From Loktanella sp. (GTDB lineage Bacteria; Pseudomonadota; Alphaproteobacteria; Rhodobacterales; Rhodobacteraceae): a stretch of 5,206 nucleotides of DNA. The notes beneath the pieces were generated by a model, which saw only the letters and a list, made by a program, of their open reading frames with translations, was not told where the DNA came from and did not search any database. This document shows positions 1-5,206 of this stretch, in pieces. The stretch is taken from the NCBI GenBank assembly GCA_003551805.1, contig PUNR01000185.1:1-5206 (forward strand), in the 5' to 3' direction. A program made the translations under genes and the position numbers. Every line of letters begins with the position of its first letter. Position 1 is the first letter of the stretch.

Positions 1-185
1 ACAGTTTCGGTACCTATCAGATCGAGGCGGGTACCGCCGCCGAAGACCTGACCGGTCCGCTATCCGATATGGGCTATCAGACCAACGTGACCGCCCTGAC
101 ATCCGGCCTGCACGCGATTTCGCTTGGTGATGGCCTGCAAGGTGGCGCCGACCCTCGCCGCGAAGGGATTGCGCTGGGCGAATAG
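1..185 (+). CDS. ggt: Gamma-glutamyltransferase, C-terminal end (partial)
   Basis: This is the last 60 codons of a gene that begins before the window; the first complete codon is at position 3 and the stop is TAG at 183-185. The visible peptide contains TSGLHAISLGDG followed by GGADPRREGIALGE. A Ser-Gly-Leu-His-Ala motif and a terminal Gly-Ala-Asp-Pro-Arg-Arg-Glu-Gly block are typical of the small-subunit C-terminus of gamma-glutamyltransferases. These periplasmic N-terminal-nucleophile hydrolases self-cleave into two subunits and hydrolyse or transfer the gamma-glutamyl group of glutathione and related compounds. The catalytic threonine and the signal peptide lie outside the window, so activity cannot be judged. 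A related acylase of the same fold is possible but less likely, given the C-terminal block. The gene is followed by a gap and is probably not cotranscribed with the chaperone genes. Confidence 0.82.
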   Translation, partial: SFGTYQIEAGTAAEDLTGPLSDMGYQTNVTALTSGLHAISLGDGLQGGADPRREGIALGE

Positions 186-226
186 GCCAGCGACGATCTG
201 CGCGCAGGTTGTTGGCGGCTTTGTCC

Positions 227-252
227 GGCCACATCCGGTGCGGCCTTGATTT
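227..252 (+). terminator. Possible weak terminator after ggt
   Basis: GGCC (227-230) pairs with GGCC (242-245), and CA (232-233) with TG (239-240), with one A/C mismatch between them and a five-base loop. The stem is followed by TTGATTT. It lies 41 bases after the ggt stop and 70 bases before the next start, so a terminator would be well placed. The stem is short and imperfect and the T-run is interrupted, so this is only a candidate. Confidence 0.3.
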
Positions 253-309
253 GGATCAGGTCTGCGATGTCTTTTTGCGGCTAGTATCCGCCTGACACCA
301 GATCACCCC

Positions 310-315
310 AAAGGG
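310..315 (+). promoter_or_regulatory. Ribosome binding site of the DnaJ-family gene
   Basis: AAAGGG lies six bases before the ATG at 322. The spacing suits a Shine-Dalgarno site, and no better start codon with such a site is near, which supports this start. Confidence 0.5.
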
Positions 316-321
316 CACCAC

Positions 322-1266
322 ATGACCACCGACCCATATGCCACGCTCGGGCTGACGAAATCCGCCACGGCCGAGGATATCAAAAAGGCGTATCGCAAGC
401 TGGTGCGCACCAGCCATCCCGACCTGCACGTCGATGATGCCGGTGCAGAGGCCCGGTTCAAGGCTATCGCTGCGGCCTATGACCTGCTGAAAGATCCCGT
501 CACCCGCGCAAGGTTTGACGCAGGCGAGATTGATGCGGCGGGGATGGAAAGACCCCAGCGCCAGTATTACCGCGACTACGCAGAGGCCCCCGGCAACCCC
601 TATCAACAAGGGCGCGGGTACGGCGCGCAAGGTGATCCGGCAGATATCTTTGCCGAAATCCTGCGGCAGCATGCGCGCGGCGGCACAGATGGATTTGATC
701 CGCGCGGTTTCAGTGCCGCGGGTCAGGATTTGCGCTATACGTTATCCGTGCCGTTTCTGGATGCCGCACGCGGTGGCGACATGCGCATCACATTGCCCGA
801 AGGCGGCAATATCGCCGTGAAGATACCGCAAGGCGCGCAAGACGGCCAAACCCTGCGGCTGCGCGGTAAGGGCGCTGCCGGGCATGGAAAGGGCACCGCT
901 GGCGATGCGCTGATCACACTGGCCGTGCAACCGCATCCGGTGTTCCGCCGCGAAGGTGACGATATTCTGCTGACCCTGCCCATCACCATCGACGAGGCTG
1001 TGTTGGGTGCCAAAGTCAGCGCCCCCACGATTGCCGGACCGGTCAGCGTCACGATCCCCAAAGGGGCAAGCTCGGGTCGCATCCTGCGCCTGCGCGGTCG
1101 CGGTGTGGCAAAGCCAGGGGGTCAGCCTGCGGGCGATCAGCTTATTGAACTTCGTATTGTCGCACCGCCGGTGATCGATGATGATCTGTGCGATTTTTTG
1201 ACCGAATGGCGCAAGACAAATGCCCATGACCCGCGCAAGGATATGTTGAAAGAGGCCGCGACATGA
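322..1266 (+). CDS. cbpA: CbpA-like DnaJ-family co-chaperone (class II J-protein)
   Basis: This 314-residue protein is a J-domain co-chaperone expected to stimulate the ATPase of DnaK and hand over unfolded clients in the cytoplasm. The J domain spans about residues 4-68, with the invariant His-Pro-Asp at 32-34 preceded by the basic helix KKAYRKLVR. A Gly/Pro/Tyr-rich linker follows (about 75-132) and includes DIFAEIL at 108-114, like the DIF motif of DnaJ and CbpA. Two beta-rich C-terminal client-binding domains occupy about 136-210 and 211-285, joined by HPVFRREGDD (205-214), the usual junction in this family. There is no CXXCXGXG zinc-finger cluster, so it is not classical DnaJ (class I). 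Length fits CbpA, about 306 residues in E. coli. In E. coli CbpA also binds curved DNA; that cannot be assumed here. The gene overlaps a CbpM-like gene by four bases, which strongly supports the CbpA assignment. Confidence 0.92.
   Translation: MTTDPYATLGLTKSATAEDIKKAYRKLVRTSHPDLHVDDAGAEARFKAIAAAYDLLKDPVTRARFDAGEIDAAGMERPQRQYYRDYAEAPGNPYQQGRGYGAQGDPADIFAEILRQHARGGTDGFDPRGFSAAGQDLRYTLSVPFLDAARGGDMRITLPEGGNIAVKIPQGAQDGQTLRLRGKGAAGHGKGTAGDALITLAVQPHPVFRREGDDILLTLPITIDEAVLGAKVSAPTIAGPVSVTIPKGASSGRILRLRGRGVAKPGGQPAGDQLIELRIVAPPVIDDDLCDFLTEWRKTNAHDPRKDMLKEAAT
1251..1255 (+). promoter_or_regulatory. Ribosome binding site of the CbpM-like gene
   Basis: AGAGG lies inside the end of the upstream gene, seven bases before the ATG at 1263. 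It fits a Shine-Dalgarno site and supports the overlapping start. Confidence 0.5.
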
Positions 1267-1607
1267 CCGACCACTTGACCGAAGCTGAAATCATCGCCGC
1301 CATTCCCGGCCTGACCCCGACGCGGCTTATCGCTTTTATCGAAGCAGAGATGGTCATCCCGCTCGCGCAGGAGGGCACCGCAAAAGGCCGTGTCTTTCAC
1401 AGGATCGACCGCGTCCGGCTAGAGCTTTTATGCGAACTGGCAGACGATCTTGACCTCGACGAGACTGCGTTGGGCGTGATCATCACCTTGATTGACCAGC
1501 TGCATGCTGCGCGGGCGGATGTTCTGGCGCTGACGCGGGCCCTACAGTCCGAACCTGCCGAGGTACGCGCGCGTATCGGCGCGGCGCTGATCAGGTCGGC
1601 ACCCTAG
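1263..1607 (+). CDS. cbpM: CbpM-like chaperone modulator (MerR-type HTH_2 fold)
   Basis: This 114-residue protein starts at an ATGA overlap with the stop of the CbpA-like gene, so the two are almost certainly cotranscribed and translationally coupled. In E. coli CbpM binds the J domain of CbpA and blocks its action with DnaK. The visible architecture matches: an N-terminal helical part with LTEAEIIAAIPGLTPTRLIAFIEAEMV laid out like a MerR-type DNA-binding helix-turn-helix (shown here only in segments: LTEAEIIAAIPG at 5-16 and LIAFIEAEMV at 22-31), then VFHRIDRVRLELLCEL and a Leu-rich stretch with GVIITLIDQLHAARADV, resembling the GIAVALTLMDDI region of E. coli CbpM. Usual family length is about 100 residues. 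The sequence is divergent, so the assignment rests on the motif pattern and, above all, on the neighbour. A role as a DNA-binding MerR regulator is a less likely alternative. Confidence 0.82.
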   Translation: MTDHLTEAEIIAAIPGLTPTRLIAFIEAEMVIPLAQEGTAKGRVFHRIDRVRLELLCELADDLDLDETALGVIITLIDQLHAARADVLALTRALQSEPAEVRARIGAALIRSAP

Positions 1608-1641
1608 ACCGGAAAGCAATCCGCAGACAGCAGATGCGCAG

Positions 1642-1667
1642 GTAGGGTGGACTTCAGTCCACCTTAC
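1642..1667. repeat. Convergent-gap hairpin, REP-like, overlapping the potA stop codon
   Basis: Positions 1642-1652 (GTAGGGTGGAC) pair with 1657-1667 (GTCCACCTTAC) around a TTCA loop: 11 base pairs, one of them G-T. It sits in the 56-base gap between two genes that converge, where a bidirectional terminator would be expected, but no clear T-run follows on either strand. The right arm contains TTA (1664-1666), which is the TAA stop of the minus-strand ATPase gene. From memory, similar GGTGG...CCACC intergenic hairpins recur in Rhodobacteraceae genomes; the window holds only one copy, so the repeat status is inference. Confidence 0.6.
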
Positions 1668-2749
1668 GCCAGAAGTACTAGCGATCTTTCATCCCAGACG
1701 ACCTTGGTTGCCACACCGACTTCAAGCACCGGGCGCCCGATCAGGTTTTTCATCGCGATATTCAGTGGCTGGTCGATCCCTGCCACACGTACATCGTAAT
1801 AGGTCATGTCACCGTAATAGACGACCTCGTCAACGACACCATCCACCAGTTTGCGGTCGGTGGTTTCACCATCAAACAGAATCGCGAGCGTCTCTGGCCG
1901 CACACCTGCCACGGCAGCACCTTTATGCAGCGCCATCGGCGCTTGCTCGGCCTGCACGCTGACGCGGCCCAGACCGGCCACATCCACCTCGATCATATCG
2001 CCAAGCGCCAGCACATCGGCGCTCAGAAAATTCATCTTGCCGATAAACTCTGCCACACGGCGCGAATTGGGGCGACGGTACAGCGTTTCGGGGTCGGCCA
2101 ATTGCCCGATCTCTCCCTCGAACATCACGGCGATGCGGTCGGACATGACCAAAGCTTCTTCCTGATCGTGGGTGACCAGTATAAAGGTGATGCCAACATG
2201 GCGCTGCAACCGGATCAGTTCGACCTGCATCTGTTCGCGCATTTTCTTGTCAAGTGCCGACAAGGGTTCGTCCAGCAACAAGACCTTAGGCTTCAGGATC
2301 AGCGCACGCGCCAGCGCAACCCGTTGCCTTTGTCCACCGGACAGCGCATGCGACGCACGTTTGCCGTAACCGGACAGACCAACCATGCTGAGCGCATCTT
2401 CGACCATGCGGGCCTTGTCGTCTTTCGACAGATCAGACCTGCGGCGCAGGCCGAAAGCCACGTTTTCCGCCACACTCAGATGCGGGAAAATCGCATAGGA
2501 TTGAAACACCATGTTGGTCGGGCGCAGGTTGGCGGATACCCCTGCCATATCCTTGCCACCGATCATGACGACACCGCCCGACACATCCTCCAGCCCCGCG
2601 ATGGTGCGCAGCAAAGTGGTCTTGCCACAGCCCGACGGCCCCAAAAGCGAGAAAAACTCGCCCGCGTTGATCGTCAGGTCGATATCGCGCAACGCATGAT
2701 AATCGCCGTAATATTTATTGACGCCCTTGAGCGTGATCAAAGCTGTCAA
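1664..2749 (-). CDS. potA: ABC transporter ATP-binding protein, PotA-like (polyamine type)
   Basis: This 361-residue protein is the cytoplasmic ATPase that powers the import complex formed by the two adjacent permeases. All key ABC motifs are present: Walker A GPSGCGKT (37-44), Q-loop at Gln83 in VFQSYAIFPHLSV, signature LSGGQ (136-140), Walker B VLLLDEP (156-162) with catalytic Glu161, D-loop SALD (164-167) and switch His194 in VTHDQEEA. After the nucleotide-binding domain (to about 235) comes a C-terminal regulatory region with a TOBE-type domain at about 280-358. Length and layout fit PotA and other members of the CUT1/polyamine/iron group. The start is a TTG (2749-2747) that overlaps the TGA of the upstream permease gene as TTGA; a purine-rich site six bases upstream supports it, and no ATG exists near the N-terminus. 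A second TTG three codons in is less well spaced. It is the last gene of the operon. Substrate specificity is inferred from the permeases. Confidence 0.93.
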   Translation of the reverse strand: MTALITLKGVNKYYGDYHALRDIDLTINAGEFFSLLGPSGCGKTTLLRTIAGLEDVSGGVVMIGGKDMAGVSANLRPTNMVFQSYAIFPHLSVAENVAFGLRRRSDLSKDDKARMVEDALSMVGLSGYGKRASHALSGGQRQRVALARALILKPKVLLLDEPLSALDKKMREQMQVELIRLQRHVGITFILVTHDQEEALVMSDRIAVMFEGEIGQLADPETLYRRPNSRRVAEFIGKMNFLSADVLALGDMIEVDVAGLGRVSVQAEQAPMALHKGAAVAGVRPETLAILFDGETTDRKLVDGVVDEVVYYGDMTYYDVRVAGIDQPLNIAMKNLIGRPVLEVGVATKVVWDERSLVLLA

Positions 2750-3546
2750 AGAAAGCCCCCTTTGTCTTTTACGCCCGCACGGGCCATGCCGCGGCGGCGC
2801 AAAAGCTCTGCAATAGTCAAAAGCAAGATCGACAGCGCGACCAGAATAGTCCCCAGCGCCATGACGACCGGCAGTTGCGCCGGGAACCGCATCAGGCCCC
2901 AGATATAGACCGGCATTGTCGGGCTGACACCAGACAGGAAAAACGCGATGATGAATTCATCAAGGCTGATGGTGAAAGCGATTAGCATGCTCGAAATGAT
3001 CCCCGGCATCACCAAAGGCAGCGTGACCAGCCGGAAGGCCGAAAACCGGCTTTCGCCAAGGTCCATCGCCGCCTCTTCCATCGACGGATCAAGATTCTGG
3101 AACGCCCCGTTCAGAATGGCGATGCAGAACGGCGTACAGATCAGCACATGGGCGGCGATGATCGTCCAATGCGACAGCCCCATATCGAAAATCTGCACGA
3201 CAACGACCAGCAGCGACACGGCAACGATAATCTCTGGCAGGACCAGGGGCAGCATGATGAACCCCATGATCCCCGCCTTGACCGGAAAGCGGTACATCGC
3301 CCCTGCCCTTGCGGCACAGATGCCCAGCAAGGTCGACAGAATCGCGGTCATCACCGCGATAAACAGTGAATTCTTCACAGCCGTGTGTAGCGACGTGTTG
3401 GTCATCAATGCCGCAAACCAGTCGGTCGTGAACCCCGAAAGCGGAAAGGCAATGATACGCGCGTCATTGAATGCAAAGATCGGCAACAGCGCGATCGGCG
3501 CATAAAGAAAAATCAGATAGGCGATGGCATAGACGCGCAAGCTCAT
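2746..3546 (-). CDS. potC: ABC transporter inner-membrane permease, PotC-like
   Basis: This 266-residue protein is an integral inner-membrane subunit of the importer. Six hydrophobic segments are visible, at about residues 5-27, 60-80, 92-118, 125-148, 182-206 and 225-248. The EAA loop that docks on the ATPase is at about 157-182 (EEAAMDLGESRFSAF, then LPLVMPGI). The segment SLDEFIIAFFLSG (194-206) is a hallmark of PotC-type polyamine permeases, as are FNDAR near residue 30 and the family length of about 265. It begins at an ATGA overlap with the stop of the PotB-like gene and ends at a TTGA overlap with the start of the ATPase gene, so all three are one transcript. A GC-rich GGGG lies six bases upstream as a weak ribosome site. 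Related permeases for opines, aminoethylphosphonate or iron have the same fold, so the exact substrate is not proven. Confidence 0.9.
   Translation of the reverse strand: MSLRVYAIAYLIFLYAPIALLPIFAFNDARIIAFPLSGFTTDWFAALMTNTSLHTAVKNSLFIAVMTAILSTLLGICAARAGAMYRFPVKAGIMGFIMLPLVLPEIIVAVSLLVVVVQIFDMGLSHWTIIAAHVLICTPFCIAILNGAFQNLDPSMEEAAMDLGESRFSAFRLVTLPLVMPGIISSMLIAFTISLDEFIIAFFLSGVSPTMPVYIWGLMRFPAQLPVVMALGTILVALSILLLTIAELLRRRGMARAGVKDKGGFL
2756..2763 (-). promoter_or_regulatory. Ribosome binding site that decides the TTG start of potA
   Basis: Read on the minus strand this is AAAGGGGG, inside the last codons of the PotC-like gene and six bases before TTG at 2749-2747. The good match and spacing favour this TTG over the one three codons further in (15 bases away). 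Confidence 0.55.
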
Positions 3547-4415
3547 GACCGGCCCCGCAGCCAGCGGCGGTTCAGCAACACAAACACAAGGCTGATCGCC
3601 GTCACCGACAACATCGCCACGACGGCCAAGGCCGCACCCAAAGGCGCATTGTTCAGCGCCAGAAACTGGGTCTGGATCATATTGGCAATCAACTTACCAC
3701 CTGCCCCGCCCATCAGTTCCGGCGTCACATAATCCCCGATGGTCGGGATAAAGACGATCAGCACCGCAGCGACGACACCCGGCATGGCAAGTGGCAAGGT
3801 CACGCGGAAAAACGTCATCACCTTGTTTTCCCCCAGATCCTGCGACGCCTCAAGCAAGGACCGGTCGATCTTTTCCAACGCCACAAAAATCGGCAGGATC
3901 GCAAAGGGCGCAAAGGCATGGGCCAGCGTGATGATGACCGCATTGACGTTATAAAGGATAAAGGTCAGCGGTTCGTCGATCAGGCCGATATTCAGCAGGC
4001 CGGTGTTGATGACACCGTTGTAGCCAAGGATCACCTTCCACAGGAAAACCCGGATCAGATAGGACGTCCAGAAGGGAATCGTGATCAAAAACAGCCAAAG
4101 CGCCTTGCGATCAGACCGCACATGGAACGACACGAAATATGCGATGGGAAAGGCCAGCACCACCGTCACCAACGTCACCGTGCCGGAAACGAACAAAGAC
4201 CGCTGCAACAACGCGCCATAGATCGGTTGTTCGATGATGGTGCGGTAATTGTTCAGCGTGAACGTCGTATCGACATCCATGAAATTCTGGGTCCAGAAGC
4301 TGAACAGGATGATCGCCCCCAACGGGAAGGCCATCAACAGCAGCGCATAGAAAAACGGCGGGCTGATCAACAGCAACCCGCGCCCGCCCTCAGAGGATGT
4401 CAGTTTCTTGAACAT
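3543..4415 (-). CDS. potB: ABC transporter inner-membrane permease, PotB-like
   Basis: This 290-residue protein is the partner permease that forms a heterodimer with the PotC-like subunit. Hydrophobic segments are visible at about 14-40, 71-96, 105-127, 155-180, 208-226 and 258-282. PFWTSYLIR (114-122) is a conserved PotB motif, GDYVTPELMGG (227-237) is another, and the EAA docking loop lies at about 188-213 (LLEASQDLGE, then LPLAMPG). It is the first gene of the operon and overlaps the next by ATGA. The ATG at 4415-4413 is the only plausible start: an in-frame stop lies a short way upstream and no other start codon intervenes. The upstream sequence has only a weak ribosome site. No gene for a periplasmic substrate-binding protein precedes it; the next gene to the right is on the other strand. 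Polyamine import is the best guess, from the motifs. Confidence 0.9.
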   Translation of the reverse strand: MFKKLTSSEGGRGLLLISPPFFYALLLMAFPLGAIILFSFWTQNFMDVDTTFTLNNYRTIIEQPIYGALLQRSLFVSGTVTLVTVVLAFPIAYFVSFHVRSDRKALWLFLITIPFWTSYLIRVFLWKVILGYNGVINTGLLNIGLIDEPLTFILYNVNAVIITLAHAFAPFAILPIFVALEKIDRSLLEASQDLGENKVMTFFRVTLPLAMPGVVAAVLIVFIPTIGDYVTPELMGGAGGKLIANMIQTQFLALNNAPLGAALAVVAMLSVTAISLVFVLLNRRWLRGRS

Positions 4416-4513
4416 TGGCTGATCTTCATCGCCACAAGGGAAAGATCAATATCAAAAAGCGAAATCCGGCGGGTTTCTTCAACATTTTCCGGCACCTGCC
4501 CGCCTGTTTGGTA

Positions 4514-4566
4514 CGGCTACGGCAGAAGGCGACGACGTCGCCTTCTGCTGTCCTATGCCGTTTTAT
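4514..4566 (+). terminator. Strong terminator-like hairpin in the divergent gap
   Basis: GCAGAAGGCGAC (4522-4533) and GTCGCCTTCTGC (4537-4548) form a perfect 12-bp stem with a three-base loop. Three further pairs (4519-4521 with 4549-4551, one of them G-T) and an outer CGGC/GCCG pair (4514-4517 with 4557-4560) can extend it across an asymmetric internal loop. TTTTAT follows at once on the + strand, the signature of an intrinsic terminator read rightward. No + strand gene to the left would need it, since the nearest ends at 1607. If the PotB operon is transcribed from the AT-rich stretch to the right, the hairpin would instead lie in its 5' leader. The structure is certain; the function is not. 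Confidence 0.45.
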
Positions 4567-4637
4567 AGCCACAACTTAGTCAAAATTTTATGTTTTCTGT
4601 TTTGCAAACACGTATAGAGTGGAGCGAAGTAAGAAAC
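4561..4637. promoter_or_regulatory. AT-rich region likely holding divergent promoters
   Basis: Bases 4561-4620 are only 28% GC by hand count, against 67% in 901-960. The stretch lies between two divergent genes. Rightward, TATAGA (4613-4618) is a possible -10 box, with only a poor -35 (TTATGT at 4588-4593). Leftward, the minus strand reads TTGACT (4583-4578) and TATAAA (4567-4562), good boxes separately but just 10 bases apart, so they cannot be one sigma-70 promoter. The region is a likely promoter zone; exact boxes are not resolved. Confidence 0.35.
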
Positions 4638-4666
4638 ATGCAGTTTATGAGTAAGGCGCAAATATT

Positions 4667-5206
4667 ATGGTAACAACAAACTGGTTATATATTGGCAACT
4701 TTGGGAGTCAGATAAATCCCAGCCCCACTACAGTTGTCACGCCGACCCAAGCGGAGGCTCTGAATGGGTGGACGGCCCAAGGAAGCGGTGAACTAGCCGG
4801 AGTCCAAGTCACTGGTTCCAATCCAGTCAGCGGGGCATGGCGCACCACATACCAAAATCAAACATCAAGCTTCACCTATACTGATCCGGCCTCCGGCAAC
4901 GTGGTGACCACACAAATCAGTACGTTCGTCCGAGGTAACTTTTCCGTTGAAACCTTTGATCAAACGACTGGCAGTTTCACGACGGTAGTATTACCGGGGA
5001 TCGTCATGCAAGATTCGTTAGGAAACCTGTTTATCAGACCGGCGGGGGATAATCCAAACGCTTGGAATAACGTTACAACCTTGTCTTCAATAACGATAGA
5101 CTCGGCACCGGTAATCGATCGAGACACTGTCATGTCGACTCTTGGTTTTTCCCCAACCATTTTCGACAACTTCAACTTCGTCTGTTTTGCTGCCGGTACA
5201 TTGCTG
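4667..5206 (+). CDS. Hint-domain (hedgehog/intein-like) protein, N-terminal part (partial)
   Basis: The frame is open for 180 codons from ATG at 4667 to the window edge. The upstream in-frame stop TAA at 4652-4654 leaves this ATG as the only start; AAGG at 4653-4656, ten bases away, is a weak ribosome site. Residues 1-165 are rich in Thr, Ser, Asn, Gly and Gln, low in Lys, and have no signal peptide or membrane segment, beginning MVTTNWLYIGNFGSQINPSP. The last residues are FNFVCFAAGTLL, with Cys173 in the context CFAAGTL. This is the typical opening of the Hint_2-type domain seen in many Rhodobacteraceae proteins, where the Cys is the putative self-splicing or self-cleaving nucleophile. The N-terminal region fits the extracellular, beta-rich leaders of that family, but I do not recognise a specific domain in it. 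The rest of the Hint domain and any C-terminal export signal or passenger lie outside the window. Function is unknown. Confidence 0.72.
   Translation, partial: MVTTNWLYIGNFGSQINPSPTTVVTPTQAEALNGWTAQGSGELAGVQVTGSNPVSGAWRTTYQNQTSSFTYTDPASGNVVTTQISTFVRGNFSVETFDQTTGSFTTVVLPGIVMQDSLGNLFIRPAGDNPNAWNNVTTLSSITIDSAPVIDRDTVMSTLGFSPTIFDNFNFVCFAAGTLL

Noticed and set aside
245..270. Heat-shock (RpoH) type promoter before the DnaJ-family gene: CTTGAT (245-250) and TGCGATGT (263-270).
   Set aside because: The first box is fair but the second matches only half of the known pattern and the 12-base spacing is short; not strong enough to list.
735..1227. Minus-strand open frames of 115 and 161 codons.
   Set aside because: Antisense shadows of the J-protein gene, which has clear domains throughout.
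1925..2908. A 327-codon + strand open frame.
   Set aside because: It lies fully antisense to the PotA- and PotC-like genes, which have complete family motifs; its translation is low-complexity, His/Gln/Arg-rich and resembles no family.
4400..4429. Nine-codon minus-strand mini-ORF overlapping the potB start.
   Set aside because: It has no ribosome site and is short enough to arise by chance.
4468..4504. GGCGGG (4468-4473) and CCCGCC (4499-4504) as a hairpin.
   Set aside because: Only six pairs around a 25-base loop and no T-run directly after; likely chance in GC-rich DNA.
3918..4568. A 216-codon + strand open frame reaching into the divergent gap.
   Set aside because: It is mostly antisense to the PotB-like gene; its Arg-run near the end comes from the hairpin at 4522-4548, and the translation looks non-natural.
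4960..5175. A 71-codon minus-strand open frame.
   Set aside because: It is antisense to the Hint-domain gene, whose + frame ends in a recognisable motif; no family similarity was seen on the minus strand.

Overview
The window looks like a piece of an alphaproteobacterial chromosome, most likely from the Rhodobacterales/Roseobacter group. This is an inference from the moderately high GC of most genes, the CbpA-CbpM pair, the polyamine-type ABC cassette, and a Hint-domain protein of a kind common in marine Rhodobacteraceae. No rRNA, tRNA, CRISPR array, transposase or phage gene was seen.

Layout from left to right: the last 60 codons of a gamma-glutamyltransferase (+, ends at 185); a 136-base gap with a weak hairpin; a two-gene chaperone operon (+), a CbpA-like DnaJ-family protein (322-1266) overlapping a CbpM-like modulator (1263-1607) by ATGA; a 56-base convergent gap whose near-perfect hairpin contains the stop codon of the facing gene; a three-gene ABC transporter operon on the minus strand, read right to left as PotB-like permease (3543-4415), PotC-like permease (2746-3546) and PotA-like ATPase (1664-2749), with 4-base overlaps at both junctions; a 251-base divergent gap (4416-4666) holding a perfect 12-bp hairpin and a very AT-rich stretch; and a + strand gene (from 4667) that runs off the window and whose last visible residues are the start of a Hint (hedgehog/intein) domain.

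Working together: CbpA would deliver clients to DnaK and CbpM would restrain CbpA, so their coupled translation makes sense. The two permeases and the ATPase form the complete membrane part of an importer for a small cationic or amino-acid-like solute, most likely spermidine/putrescine. No substrate-binding protein is encoded next to them inside the window, so it must lie elsewhere. The Hint gene seems functionally unrelated to its neighbours.

Nothing here can be called a new system with confidence. The points most worth a second look are the truncated Hint protein, the hairpin in the divergent gap, the intergenic hairpin that carries the potA stop codon, and the TTG start that couples the ATPase to the permease.
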